Shown here one piece after another: positions 36,677 through 47,256 of a stretch of 64,000 nt of DNA. A program made the position numbers and the translations under genes. Position 1 is the stretch's first letter. Every line of letters starts with the position of its first letter. This DNA comes from Glycomyces sp. YM15. GTDB taxonomy: Bacteria; Actinomycetota; Actinomycetes; Mycobacteriales; Micromonosporaceae. Location: contig NZ_JAERMK010000010.1 of assembly GCF_016918015.1 (NCBI RefSeq), positions 132,603 through 196,602 of the forward strand, given 5' to 3'. The notes beneath the pieces were generated by a model. The model was given only the letters and a program-made list of their open reading frames with translations, was not told the origin of the DNA and searched no databases.

Positions 36677-38080
36677 GTGAACCTCCTGGTAGTCGGCATC
36701 TCGCATCGCAGTGCCGCGGTGGAGACCCTGGAGCGGCTCGCGGTGGGCCCCGAATCCGCCGCGGACCTCTCCCGCTCGCTCCTGCGCGGCAGCGAGGTCC
36801 GAGAGGCCGTCGTGCTCTCCACCTGCAATCGCGTCGAGGTGTACGCCACCGCCGCCACCTTCCACGGAGGCCTCTCCGCGATCGTCGACGAGCTCCACCG
36901 GGTCTGGGGTCTCGGGGAGTCCGATGCCGAGCTCGACTTCGCGTCCTGCGGGTACGTGCGCCACGGCGCCGACGCCGCCGCCCACGCCTTCCGGGTCGCC
37001 GCCGGGCTCGACTCCATGGTCGCGGGCGAGCCCCAGATCCTCGGCCAGCTGCGCGACGCCTACGAGACCGCGCGCGAGGCCGACCAGGTCGGCCGCCACC
37101 TCCACGAGCTGTTCCAGCAGGCGCTGCGCGTCGGCAAGCGGATCCACGCCGAGACCGACGTCGACGCCGCCGCGCCCTCCGTCGTCACGGCCGCCCTCGA
37201 ACTCGCCGAGCGCGAGCTCGCCCGCGCCGGGTTCGCGAACGGCCTCACCCAGGCCCGCGCCGCCGTCGTCGGCGCCGGGTCCATGGGCAGCCTCGCCACC
37301 GCGACCCTCGCCCGATCCGGCGTCAAGTCCCTCAAGGTCGCCAACCGCGACCGCGAGAAGGCCGAGCGCCTCGCGTCCGTCTGGGATGCCGAGACCGCCT
37401 CCTACGACGACCTGACTTCCCTTGCCGCGCAAGTGGATCTGCTCGTCTGCGCGACCTCTTCGCCCGAGCCGGTGCTGCGCGCCGCGCACCTCGCGGGCCG
37501 CACCGCGCCGCTCGTCGTCTGCGACCTCGCCCTGCCCAAGGACGTCGCCGAGGAGGTGGCGAGGCTCGACGGCGTGCACGTCGTCGACATCGCCGAGATC
37601 CAGCGCGCCGACGCCGCCGGAGCCGCCGCCGACACGCTCGCCGAGGTCGAGGCCCTGCTCGCCGAGGAGATCGCGGCCTACAACGAAGGCCTGCGCGCCG
37701 ACACCGTCACCCCCACCGTCGCCGCCCTGCGCTCGGCCGCCGCCGACATCGTCGAGGCCGAACTGGCCCGCGTCGCCCGCCGCGGCGACTTCACCGACGA
37801 CCAGCGGGCCGAAGTCGCCCGCACCGTCCACCGCGTCGTCCAGCGGCTCCTCCACGAGCCCACGGTGCGCGTGCGCGAACTCGCCGGGCAGCCCGGGGCG
37901 CCCGACTACGCCCGCGCCCTGCGCGACCTGTTCGCGCTCGACGCCGCCGCCCTCGCCGAACCGCAGAGCGGCGACCTCGCGGAAGCCCTCAAGATCAATC
38001 CGGTCCCAGCGACCGAAGCACGCAACACCCTCGGCACCGCCCAACAGCAGACCGGAGCGCCTTCGCCGCGCCGGCTTTAG
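36677..38080 (+). CDS. hemA: Glutamyl-tRNA reductase
   Basis: First committed enzyme of C5-pathway tetrapyrrole synthesis: reduces glutamyl-tRNA to glutamate-1-semialdehyde with NADPH. 467 residues. The catalytic cysteine is C50 in VVLSTCNRVEVYA; AGLDSMVAGEPQILGQLRDAY and the NADPH loop VVGAGSMGSLA near 196 are conserved, with the C-terminal dimerisation helices present. The GTG start has only a weak Shine-Dalgarno of its own and cannot be moved upstream because an in-frame TGA lies at 36647. It follows the mini-ORF chain. hemC begins 15 bases after its stop. Confidence 0.96.
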   Translation: MNLLVVGISHRSAAVETLERLAVGPESAADLSRSLLRGSEVREAVVLSTCNRVEVYATAATFHGGLSAIVDELHRVWGLGESDAELDFASCGYVRHGADAAAHAFRVAAGLDSMVAGEPQILGQLRDAYETAREADQVGRHLHELFQQALRVGKRIHAETDVDAAAPSVVTAALELAERELARAGFANGLTQARAAVVGAGSMGSLATATLARSGVKSLKVANRDREKAERLASVWDAETASYDDLTSLAAQVDLLVCATSSPEPVLRAAHLAGRTAPLVVCDLALPKDVAEEVARLDGVHVVDIAEIQRADAAGAAADTLAEVEALLAEEIAAYNEGLRADTVTPTVAALRSAAADIVEAELARVARRGDFTDDQRAEVARTVHRVVQRLLHEPTVRVRELAGQPGAPDYARALRDLFALDAAALAEPQSGDLAEALKINPVPATEARNTLGTAQQQTGAPSPRRL

Positions 38081-38095
38081 GAAGGGAACGCACCT

Positions 38096-39076
38096 GTGAT
38101 CCGAGTCGGGACCAGGGGATCGAAGCTCGCGCTCGCACAGAGCGGGATGATCGCTGACGAGATAACCCGCCTCACGGGGGAGCCGGTCGAGCTCGTCGAG
38201 ATCAAGACCACAGGAGACGGCACGACCGTGCCCGTCGCCCAGCTCGGCGTCGGGGTCTTCGTCAACCAGCTGCGCGACGCGCTGGAGCGCGAGGAGATCG
38301 ACATCGCCGTCCACTCCTACAAGGACCTGCCGACGGCCCAGCCCGAGCACCTGGTCATCAGCGTGCCGCCGCGCGCCGACCCGCGCGACGTGCTCATCGC
38401 CTCCGACGGCCGCACTCTTTCCGACCTGGGGTCGGGCGCGCGGATCGGCACCGGTTCGCCCCGGCGCATCGCGCAGCTCAACGCACTGGGGCGCGGTTTC
38501 GAGTGCGTGCCGATCCGCGGCAACATCGACACCCGCATCGGCCGCGTCGGCGACGACCTCGATGGGGTGATCCTCGCGGCGGCGGGCATCAAGCGCATCG
38601 GACGCCAGGCGGAGATCACGGAATACCTGGACCCGCTAGTGATGCTTCCCGCCCCATCACAAGGGGCATTGGCGGTCGAATGCCGCAAAGCCGACATGAC
38701 ATCTGCGCGGATCTCAAGTAAGCTCAACGACCGGTACGCACAGGCCGCCGTCGCCGCCGAACGCGCCCTTCTGCAACGACTCGAAGCCGGATGCAGCGCT
38801 CCCGTCGCCGCACTCGCCGATGTCGCCGAAGGCGCCTCGCCGGGCGAGGTCGATCTGTATCTGCGGGGGGCCGTCGGTGCCGAGGACGGCTCCGTCATCG
38901 AGCGGCTCTCGACCACCGCCGCTCTCCCCGACACGGGCGATGCGGGCGCCGACGAACTGGCCGCCCGTGCCGCCGCCGTGGGGCGAGCGCTGGCCGAGGA
39001 CCTTCTCGAGGCCGGTGCCGAGCAACTATTGAAGTTAGACCCAAGCTCTAGACGACTGTTGATGGAGAGAACATGA
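38096..39076 (+). CDS. hemC: Porphobilinogen deaminase (hydroxymethylbilane synthase)
   Basis: Polymerises four porphobilinogen units into hydroxymethylbilane; 326 residues. N-terminal MIRVGTRGSKLALAQ, DIAVHSYKDLPT with the catalytic Asp region, RIGTGSPRR and GNIDTR are family motifs, and the dipyrromethane cofactor cysteine is C233 in LEAGCSAPVA. GTG is preceded by GGAAGGGA. The TGA overlaps the hemD ATG (ATGA), indicating coupled translation. Confidence 0.96.
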   Translation: MIRVGTRGSKLALAQSGMIADEITRLTGEPVELVEIKTTGDGTTVPVAQLGVGVFVNQLRDALEREEIDIAVHSYKDLPTAQPEHLVISVPPRADPRDVLIASDGRTLSDLGSGARIGTGSPRRIAQLNALGRGFECVPIRGNIDTRIGRVGDDLDGVILAAAGIKRIGRQAEITEYLDPLVMLPAPSQGALAVECRKADMTSARISSKLNDRYAQAAVAAERALLQRLEAGCSAPVAALADVAEGASPGEVDLYLRGAVGAEDGSVIERLSTTAALPDTGDAGADELAARAAAVGRALAEDLLEAGAEQLLKLDPSSRRLLMERT

Positions 39077-40653
39077 CCAGTGCCCGTAAGCCGGTGGGCC
39101 GCGTGCGTTTCGTCGGGACCGGCCCAGGCGACCCGGGACTGCTGACCAAGCGCGCCCTCGACGCGATCCGCGAGGCCGACCGGGTCTACTACGACCGGTC
39201 GCTCCCGCAGTCGCTCATCGAGACCGCCAAGGAGCTCAACGGCGACGACTCGAAGATCAAGCTCATCGAGTCCTCCCCGAGCGACCAGGGCAAGCTCATG
39301 GCCGCCGCCGCGCGCGAAGGCGAGAACATCGCCCGCCTCATCGTCGGCGACGCGTACCCGAACCGGCTCGCCAAGGCCGAGATCAAGGCCGCCAGCGCCG
39401 AGCAGGCCCGCTTCGAGGTCATCCCGGGCATGAGCCACGCGCAGGCCGTCGCCGTCTACGCGGGCATGCCGCCCGGGGAGATCCGCACGGTCATCGACAT
39501 CGACGACATCGCGTCCATCGAGCCGCTCATGATCGCCGACGCGATCAAGCGCGGCAGCCTCACCGTCACCGCGGACGTCTCGGACCTGTCGTCGCTGCGC
39601 GACATCCTGCTCGCGGGCGGCGTCTCCGGTGAGACCGCCGTCGCCGTCACCGGCGACGCGACCGGCGAGACCGAGTACACCACCACGTCCTCTGTGGACA
39701 CCTTTGTGGAGGCGGCCCTCGGCTACGCCGGGCAGGTCGTGCTCACCATCGGCCCCGGCGTCGACGACCGGCACGAACTCGCCTGGTGGGAGGGCCGCCC
39801 GCTCTACGGCTGGAAGGTCCTCATCCCGCGCACCAAGGAGCAGGCCGGCATCATGTCCGAGCGCCTGCGCGCCTACGGCGCCATCCCGTGCGAGGTCCCG
39901 ACCATCGCCGTCGAGCCGCCCCGCACGCCCGCCCAGATGGAGCGGGCCATCAAGGGCCTCGTCGACGGCCGCTACGCCTGGATCGTCTTCACCAGCCAGA
40001 ACTCGGTGAAGGCCATCTGGGAGAAGTTCAAGGAGCACGGCCTCGACGCGCGCGCCTTCGGCGGCCTGCGCATCGCCTGCATCGGCGAGGCCACCGCGAA
40101 CGCGGTGCGCGAGTTCGGCATCGAGCCCGAGCTCATCCCGACCGGCCAGCAGTCCTCGGAGGGCCTCCTGGAGGTCTTCCCGCCGCACGACCCGATCCTC
40201 GACATGGTCGGCCGGGTCCTGCTGCCGCGCGCCGACATCGCCACCGAGACCCTGGTCTCGGGCCTTTCCGAGCGCGGCTGGGAGGTCGACGACGTCACCG
40301 CCTACCGCACCGTGCGCGCCTCGCCGCCGGCCGCGGACATCCGCGACGCCATCAAGTCCGGCGGGTTCGACGCGGTGCTCTTCACCTCGTCCTCCACCGT
40401 CCGGAACCTCGTGGGCATCGCGGGCAAGCCGCACCAGCGCACCGTCGTCGCGTGCATCGGCCCGGCGACCGCCGACACGGCGACCGAGTTCGGTCTGCGC
40501 GTCGACGCCAAGCCCGACAACGCCTCCGTGCCGGACCTCATCGAGGCCCTCGCCGAGTACGCCATGGAGCTCAAGCAGCGCCTGGCCGAGGGCCCGATCA
40601 AGACCCGCCGGGGCCAGAAGATCCAGGGGCCGACGGCCCTGAGGTTCCGTTAG
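39073..40653 (+). CDS. hemD: Fused uroporphyrinogen-III methyltransferase-like / uroporphyrinogen-III synthase
   Basis: 526 residues. The N-terminal half (about 10-240) has the SAM-dependent tetrapyrrole methylase fold: [19 protein letters not shown] and [18 protein letters not shown]. The usual GDPFxFGRG active-site loop is replaced by [14 protein letters not shown], so methyltransferase activity is doubtful. The C-terminal half (about 265-520) is HemD-like ([56 protein letters not shown]), which cyclises hydroxymethylbilane to uroporphyrinogen III. Such fusions are usual in actinomycetes. It overlaps hemC by four bases, and hemB follows after 26 bases. Confidence 0.93.
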   Translation: MTSARKPVGRVRFVGTGPGDPGLLTKRALDAIREADRVYYDRSLPQSLIETAKELNGDDSKIKLIESSPSDQGKLMAAAAREGENIARLIVGDAYPNRLAKAEIKAASAEQARFEVIPGMSHAQAVAVYAGMPPGEIRTVIDIDDIASIEPLMIADAIKRGSLTVTADVSDLSSLRDILLAGGVSGETAVAVTGDATGETEYTTTSSVDTFVEAALGYAGQVVLTIGPGVDDRHELAWWEGRPLYGWKVLIPRTKEQAGIMSERLRAYGAIPCEVPTIAVEPPRTPAQMERAIKGLVDGRYAWIVFTSQNSVKAIWEKFKEHGLDARAFGGLRIACIGEATANAVREFGIEPELIPTGQQSSEGLLEVFPPHDPILDMVGRVLLPRADIATETLVSGLSERGWEVDDVTAYRTVRASPPAADIRDAIKSGGFDAVLFTSSSTVRNLVGIAGKPHQRTVVACIGPATADTATEFGLRVDAKPDNASVPDLIEALAEYAMELKQRLAEGPIKTRRGQKIQGPTALRFR

Positions 40654-40679
40654 CAACGTGTGAAAAGGAAGTGGTCGCA

Positions 40680-41666
40680 GTGCCGAACAGTCCCGAGTTC
40701 CCGGTCATCCGCCCTCGGAGGCTGCGACGCACTGCGGCCCTTCGCCGTCTCGTGGCGGAGACGCGCGTCCATCCCTCTGACCTCGTCCTCCCGGTGTTCG
40801 TCAAAGAGGATCTGACCGAACCCGTCGAGATCGCCTCGATGCCCGGCGTGTACCAGCACTCCGTGGACTCGATCCGCAAGCTCGCGGTCGAGGCCGCCCG
40901 GGCCGGGATCGGCGGGCTCATGCCCTTCGGCATCCCGGCGGTGCGCGACGCGATCGGCTCGGCCGCAACCGATCCGAATGGCATCCTCAACGTCACGACG
41001 CGGGCGATCCGGGAGGAGATCGGCGACGACCTCGTGGTCGTCCCCGACCTGTGCCTCGACGAGTTCACCGACCACGGCCACTGCGGCGTACTCCGCCCCG
41101 ATGGCACTGTGGACAATGACGCTTCCCTCGTGCGCTATGCCGAGATGGGTGTGGCGCTGGCGGAGTCGGGCGCGGACCTGCTCGGCGCCTCGGGGATGAT
41201 GGACGGCCAGATCGGCTATGTCCGTGCCGCCCTTGACGAAGCCGGCCACACCGATACCGGGCTCCTCGCCTACGCGGCGAAGTACGCCAGCGCCTTCTAC
41301 GGTCCGTTCAGGGACGCGGTCGAGTCGCAGCTGCAGGGCGACCGTCGCACCTACCAGCAGGACAACGCGAACGTGACCGAGGCGCTGCACGAGATCGACC
41401 TCGACATCCGGCAGGGCGCCGACATCGTCATGGTCAAGCCCGCGCTCCCGTATCTCGACATCGTGAAGGCCGCCGCGGAACGCAGCCCGGTCCCGGTGGC
41501 GGCGTATCACATCAGCGGCGAGTACGCCCAGATCGTGGCGGCTGCGGAGCGAGGCTGGATCGACCGCGACGCCGCGATCCTCGAGTCCCTCACCAGCATC
41601 AAGCGAGCCGGAGCGGGCATCATCGCCACCTACACGGCCCTGGAAGCGGCAGCGCTCCTCCGCTAG
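40680..41666 (+). CDS. hemB: Delta-aminolevulinic acid dehydratase (porphobilinogen synthase)
   Basis: Condenses two aminolevulinate molecules to porphobilinogen; 328 residues. Active-site lysines are K201 in [18 protein letters not shown] and K253 in [11 protein letters not shown]. The metal-site segment reads [14 protein letters not shown], with C125 and C135 kept but Asp at the middle ligand position, intermediate between zinc- and magnesium-type enzymes. GTG at 40680 was preferred over an in-frame GTG at 40671 because AAGGA lies 10 bases upstream of the former. Last gene of the rex-hemACDB block. Confidence 0.95.
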   Translation: MPNSPEFPVIRPRRLRRTAALRRLVAETRVHPSDLVLPVFVKEDLTEPVEIASMPGVYQHSVDSIRKLAVEAARAGIGGLMPFGIPAVRDAIGSAATDPNGILNVTTRAIREEIGDDLVVVPDLCLDEFTDHGHCGVLRPDGTVDNDASLVRYAEMGVALAESGADLLGASGMMDGQIGYVRAALDEAGHTDTGLLAYAAKYASAFYGPFRDAVESQLQGDRRTYQQDNANVTEALHEIDLDIRQGADIVMVKPALPYLDIVKAAAERSPVPVAAYHISGEYAQIVAAAERGWIDRDAAILESLTSIKRAGAGIIATYTALEAAALLR

Positions 41667-41824
41667 GACCCGGTTGCGCCGGCCGCCAAATGAAAGCATT
41701 TCGCTTTCAGTCGCGGGCCGCCTGGGCCGCGCTCCGGCGGACGGCCGATGAGGGCGGGATCGTGGATCTCGACAAGTCGGTCGATGAAGCGCTGCTGCAA
41801 CTCTCGGCGTCGGCTCAGCGGTGG

Positions 41825-42892
41825 TCAGTTCAGCGCGGCGTTGACCATGACCGGTTCGGGGTGGAGGCGGATGGCGAAATCCTTCTCCACCTTTTCCGTC
41901 ACTTCGGTTGCGAGCGCTAGGAGTTCGGCTGCCGTGGCGCCGCCCCTGTTGGTCAGTGCCAGGGTGTGTCTGGTTGAGAGGCTTACGTTTCCCCGCCGAT
42001 AGCCCTTTTCGAAGCCTGCGGCCCCGATGAGCCAGGCTGCCGAGACCTTGACCTGGCCGTCGCCCGTCTCCCAATGGGGCGGTTCACCTCCGGCTTTCGC
42101 TGCCAGTTCGTGGTAGACGTGCTCGCCGATGATCGGGTTGGTGAAGAAGGAACCCGCGCTCCAGGTGTCGTGGTCGGCCTCGTCGAGGACCATGCCCTTG
42201 CCTCGCCGCAACTCGAGGACTGCTTCGCGTACCTGCCGCAGGCCCTCACGGACGCCCACCTCCACACCGAGCTTCTTCGCGAGCTCGCCATAGGCGATCG
42301 GCTGCGAGGACGTCTTCTCCTCCAGCTCGAACGCAACGCTCATCACGAAGAAGCGGTCCTGGTTCTTGAAAGCGCTGTTCCGATACGAGAACCGGCACTC
42401 CTCCCGGGTCCAGTCTCGGATCTCATCGGTCTTGCGGTCCCAGACGCGGACCGAGTCGATGGTGTGGGCAACCTCTTGGCCGTACGCACCCACGTTCTGG
42501 ATCGGCGTGGCTCCCGCTGAGCCGGGGATTCCGCTGAGGCATTCCACGCCGGAGAGTCCGTTCTCCGTCGTCCAAGCCACGAAGTCGTCCCAGACCTGGC
42601 CGGCCTCGACGCGCACATGCCCGCGGCGCCCCGGTTCGATCCCGCCGCCCCGCAGCACCACGACCGTGCCGTCGAAGCCCTCGTCGCCGATCACCACGTT
42701 GCTGCCGCCCGCGAGCACCAGCGTCGGGCCCTTCGCCCCGCGCAGGGCCTCGACCGCCTCCACAGAGGAGTGGGCCTCGATCAGCTCGCTGGCCGGACCT
42801 CCTATTCTCAGCGTCGTGTACTCGCTGAGAGATTTGCCCCGAATGGTGCCGTTCGCGGCCTGCTCGCTCGGACTTGGGCTGGCGTGTGTCAC
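41825..42892 (-). CDS. murB: UDP-N-acetylenolpyruvoylglucosamine reductase
   Basis: Peptidoglycan precursor enzyme reducing UDP-GlcNAc-enolpyruvate to UDP-MurNAc with FAD/NADPH; 355 residues. FAD-binding motifs TLRIGGPAS and LVLAGGSNVVIGD, then SGIPGSAGATPIQNVGAYGQEV, SYRNSAFK, the catalytic serine region SAGSFFTNPI and the C-terminal LHPEPVMV are all present. GTG start. It converges with hemB and is divergent from the gene at 42940, with only 47 bases between the two starts. Confidence 0.95.
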   Translation of the reverse strand: MTHASPSPSEQAANGTIRGKSLSEYTTLRIGGPASELIEAHSSVEAVEALRGAKGPTLVLAGGSNVVIGDEGFDGTVVVLRGGGIEPGRRGHVRVEAGQVWDDFVAWTTENGLSGVECLSGIPGSAGATPIQNVGAYGQEVAHTIDSVRVWDRKTDEIRDWTREECRFSYRNSAFKNQDRFFVMSVAFELEEKTSSQPIAYGELAKKLGVEVGVREGLRQVREAVLELRRGKGMVLDEADHDTWSAGSFFTNPIIGEHVYHELAAKAGGEPPHWETGDGQVKVSAAWLIGAAGFEKGYRRGNVSLSTRHTLALTNRGGATAAELLALATEVTEKVEKDFAIRLHPEPVMVNAALN

Positions 42893-42939
42893 GCCCGAAA
42901 GCCTAAGCTTTACGCAGGCTACGAGGAACGGCGGTCACC

Positions 42940-43686
42940 ATGGCTAAGCTGCGCATCACCGACTACCTCACCGAACTGAAGACCGAGGCCGCGGGCCTGC
43001 GCTCGGCGTGCGGACCCGAAGTGCTCGGCCGCGTCGCACCCTCCCGCCCCGACTCCACCGTGGGCGGCATCCTCCTCGAACTCGCCCGCGAATACCGCTG
43101 GGCGGTCGAAGCCCTGTTCACCCGCCCCGTCACCGACGAGGACCTCCCGCAGCCGCCGCCCGTGACCGCCGAGGGCACCGCCGTCCTCGACGTGTTCGAC
43201 CAGTCGCTGGCGGCCGTGCTCGACGCGATCGAGGCGCGCGGGCCGGACTCGCCAGCGTGGACCTGGGCGCCCGTGGAGTGGCGGGCCGAGTTCTGGCACC
43301 GGCGCGTCGCCGTCGCCACTGGGCTCGCCCGCTGGGACGTGCAGATGGCCGTGGGCTCGACCGCGCCCGTCCCCGCGGCGCTCGCCGCCGAGGCGATCAG
43401 CGAGGTGTTCGAGGCGTTCCTGCCGGTCGGCGCGCGCCGCGGCGCCCATCCCGAGTCCACCGGTCTCGTGCAGCTGTTCGCGCAGGACGCCGACGCGACC
43501 TGGTTCGTGCGCCTGCGCGAGGGCCGGGTCGCGCTGCTCGACCAGCCCGATTCGCGCACGGAGCTGCAGGCCCGCGCCGCGGGCTCGGCCTCGGACATCG
43601 CCTTGGCGCTGTGGGGAAGACTGCCGTTCGGGATCTGCGACGTGGCGGGCGACGAGGCCTTGCTGCAGGCCCTGCGGGTGGAATAA
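42940..43686 (+). CDS. Maleylpyruvate isomerase/mycothiol-transferase-like protein
   Basis: 248 residues, similar in layout to the mycothiol-dependent maleylpyruvate isomerase family (DinB-like four-helix bundle, then a small C-terminal domain). The conserved region is WRAEFWHRRVAVATGLARWDVQMAVG. Most active members carry HExxxHRWD here to bind a divalent metal; this copy has ATGLARWD, so two metal-ligand histidines appear lost. It may be non-catalytic or use another site. Divergent from murB, about 230 bases upstream of msiK. Confidence 0.7.
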   Translation: MAKLRITDYLTELKTEAAGLRSACGPEVLGRVAPSRPDSTVGGILLELAREYRWAVEALFTRPVTDEDLPQPPPVTAEGTAVLDVFDQSLAAVLDAIEARGPDSPAWTWAPVEWRAEFWHRRVAVATGLARWDVQMAVGSTAPVPAALAAEAISEVFEAFLPVGARRGAHPESTGLVQLFAQDADATWFVRLREGRVALLDQPDSRTELQARAAGSASDIALALWGRLPFGICDVAGDEALLQALRVE

Positions 43687-43916
43687 CGTTTCGGTAAACC
43701 TTCCGCGGAAACCGGACAAACGTTCGGCACCGACTTGGCAAAGGCATTCCCCCGCGGCTAGGCTCAGCTCACGACCGCACGGTGCTGCGCATCACGCGGT
43801 CGTGATCGCAGCGCAGGGTCGCGCCGCTCCGGCAAAGGTCCCGCTCTGTGATGACACAACCGCCTTTTACCACGGATCGTCTGGCACGTACCTGCCAGTG
43901 AAAGGGACCGAACATC

Positions 43917-45011
<1,095 letters not shown>

Positions 45012-45054
45012 TCCGGGCGGGCCGGTCTCCGGTCCGAGCGGGTCAAGACCGCCA

Positions 45055-45085
45055 GGGGTCGCGCTGCTGCAGCGCGACCCCTTTC
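45055..45085 (+). terminator. msiK terminator
   Basis: A perfect 12-bp stem GGGGTCGCGCTG / CAGCGCGACCCC with a 3-base loop, followed by TTTC. Confidence 0.85.
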
Positions 45086-45151
45086 GCGTGCAAGCTCCTC
45101 GTGTCCATGCCGAAACGCATCGGCAACCGAGCGGGCGCTACGGTAGTGAGT

Positions 45152-46339
45152 ATGGCCACCCTCACTCCCCGTAGGCCACGGATCGAAGGCGCCGACGCAT
45201 TCACCGTCGGCACCGAGTTCCACCGCGCCCTCGACGACGGACGCCTCGAGTGCACCGTCTGCCCGCGGGCCTGCCGTCTGCGCGAAGGGCAGCGAGGCCT
45301 GTGCTTCGTGCGGGCCCGCCACGGCGACCAGATCGTGCTCACCTCGTACGGACGCTCCTCCGGGTTCTGCATCGATCCCGTAGAGAAGAAGCCCCTCAAC
45401 CACTTCCTGCCCGGCACCCCGGTACTCTCGTTCGGCACGGCCGGATGCAACCTGGCCTGCAGGTTCTGCCAGAACTGGGACATCTCCAAGTCTCGCGAGA
45501 TCGACACGCTCGCTTCGGAGGCCGAGCCCGAGACGCTCGCCACGACCGCGAATCGCCTGGGCTGCAGGTCGATCGCGTTCACCTACAATGACCCTACGGT
45601 GTTCCTCGAATACGCGGCCGACTGCGCGGACGCGGCCCGCGAGGCCGGGCTCAAGGCCGTCGCGGTCTCGGCGGGGTACATCGGACCCGAAGCGCGACAA
45701 GAGCTCTACGCGCACATGGACGCCGCGAACATCGACCTCAAGGCGTTCACCGAGGAGTTCTACCGCAAGATCGCTTTCGCTTCACTGAGGACTGTCCTCG
45801 ATACACTCGAATACCTGGTGCACGAGACCGACGTGTGGACCGAGATCACCACGCTGCTGATTCCCGGGCACAACGACTCGGACGACGAGATCGCCGCCGA
45901 ATGCGCATGGATCGGCGAGCACCTCGGCCCGGACGTGCCGCTGCACTTCACGGCGTTCCACCCGGATTTCAAGATGCGCGACGTGCCGCCGACCCCGGTC
46001 GCGACGCTCCGCCGGGCCAGGCGGATCGCCCTCGACGCGGGACTGCGGTACGTCTACACCGGCAACGCGCACGACCCGGAAGGCCAGACCACCACTTGCG
46101 TGCACTGTGGCGAAGTCCTCATCGTGCGTGATTGGTACCGAATTGACCGGTACGCGGTGTCGGATAGTGGACAGTGCGATCATTGCGGCGCCGCCGTTCC
46201 CGGAGTTTTCGACGGACCGGCGGGAGACTGGGGTCCCAAACGGCAACCGATCCGCATGACCGAGCCGTCACACAGACGAACACCCGCATTACCAGAGCAC
46301 CTCCCGGCTCACCGACCAGAGCCTTCACACCGACCATAG
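45152..46339 (+). CDS. amrS: AmmeMemoRadiSam system radical SAM enzyme AmrS
   Basis: 395 residues. Radical SAM motif CNLACRFC (C99, C103, C106) inside SFGTAGCNLACRFCQNWDISKSRE. Upstream cysteines in LECTVCPRACRLREGQRGLC form a further Cys-rich site, and a C-terminal zinc ribbon has two CxxC pairs (TCVHCGE and QCDHCGA). This combination defines AmrS. The tail after about residue 355 is low-complexity. The ATG of MATLTPRRPR was used; upstream in-frame starts lack ribosome sites. amrB follows after 23 bases. The reaction is not established. Confidence 0.9.
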   Translation: MATLTPRRPRIEGADAFTVGTEFHRALDDGRLECTVCPRACRLREGQRGLCFVRARHGDQIVLTSYGRSSGFCIDPVEKKPLNHFLPGTPVLSFGTAGCNLACRFCQNWDISKSREIDTLASEAEPETLATTANRLGCRSIAFTYNDPTVFLEYAADCADAAREAGLKAVAVSAGYIGPEARQELYAHMDAANIDLKAFTEEFYRKIAFASLRTVLDTLEYLVHETDVWTEITTLLIPGHNDSDDEIAAECAWIGEHLGPDVPLHFTAFHPDFKMRDVPPTPVATLRRARRIALDAGLRYVYTGNAHDPEGQTTTCVHCGEVLIVRDWYRIDRYAVSDSGQCDHCGAAVPGVFDGPAGDWGPKRQPIRMTEPSHRRTPALPEHLPAHRPEPSHRP

Positions 46340-46362
46340 GAACCACCACCGGAAGACCTGCG

Positions 46363-47169
46363 ATGCCTTCGATCAAATCAGACACCGTACGGCCCGCCGC
46401 CGTCGCCGGACGCTTCTACCCGGCCGACCCCGGGCTGCTCCGCGCCGACGTCGAGCGGCTCATCGACGCCGTAGGGCCGGTGAGCGAACCGCTCGCCGCC
46501 GCCTACATCGCGCCGCACGCCGGCTACCGCTACTCCGGACCCGTCGCCGCCGAGGTCTACGCCAGACTCGCCGCCCACCGCGGCCGCGTCAAACGTGTGA
46601 TCCTCGTCGGACCCTCCCACCACTACCCGCTCCGCGGGCACGCCGCCGCGCCCTACGCGCGCTGGGAGACCCCGCTCGGCGAGGTCGCCGTCGCGGCCAC
46701 CCACGTGGTCGGCTCCTCGCGGCTGCCGCACGAGGCCGAGCACTCGCTCGAAGTCCAGCTGCCGTTCCTGCAGGTCGCGCTCGGCCCCGACATCGAGGTC
46801 ACCCCCGTGGCCTTCGGCATGGGCCAGTCCCCGGACGGCGCCCGGCTCATCGCCGCGCTCCGCGAGGAGGCCGGCGACGACTCGGTGGTCATCTGCTCCA
46901 CCGACCTCTCCCACTTCCACGACCAGGCCACCGCCGAACGCGTCGACGCCGTCACCGCCGAAGCCATCCGCAGCCTCCGCCCGCGCGAGATCGCCCCGCA
47001 CCACGCCTGCGGCGTGTTCGCCCTGCGCGCGACCCTCGCCTGGGCCGACGCCACCGGACGCCGCCCGCGCCAGCTCGCCCTGGCCACCTCGGCGGACACG
47101 GTCGGCAGGCCCGACCGCGTGGTGGGCTACCCGGCCTTCGCGATCGAACGGCCGATCCTGGCCGACTGA
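46363..47169 (+). CDS. amrB: AmmeMemoRadiSam system protein AmrB (MEMO1 family)
   Basis: 268 residues. MEMO family motifs: RPAAVAGRFYPADP at the N-terminus, AAYIAPHAGYRYSGPVAAEVYA, ILVGPSHHYPL, EHSLEVQLPFLQ and ICSTDLSHFHD, which supply the metal-binding His/Asp residues of a dioxygenase-like fold. It lies directly downstream of amrS, as in the AmmeMemoRadiSam system, but the AMMECR1 partner is not in this window. Start ATG of MPSIKSD. Function of the system unresolved. Confidence 0.9.
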   Translation: MPSIKSDTVRPAAVAGRFYPADPGLLRADVERLIDAVGPVSEPLAAAYIAPHAGYRYSGPVAAEVYARLAAHRGRVKRVILVGPSHHYPLRGHAAAPYARWETPLGEVAVAATHVVGSSRLPHEAEHSLEVQLPFLQVALGPDIEVTPVAFGMGQSPDGARLIAALREEAGDDSVVICSTDLSHFHDQATAERVDAVTAEAIRSLRPREIAPHHACGVFALRATLAWADATGRRPRQLALATSADTVGRPDRVVGYPAFAIERPILAD

Positions 47170-47256
47170 GCCGGCCGCGCGGGTGCCGGTGTGACACGGC
47201 GCGATGAGGGGAAACTCGCATGCTGCGCAGCGGCGGCGACATTTACCCTTGTAGGC

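Noticed and set aside
41690..41920. Small plus-strand ORF (76 codons) overlapping the 3' end of murB
   Set aside because: The first 45 residues look protein-like, but the rest is antisense to murB and there is no clear Shine-Dalgarno; could be a remnant.
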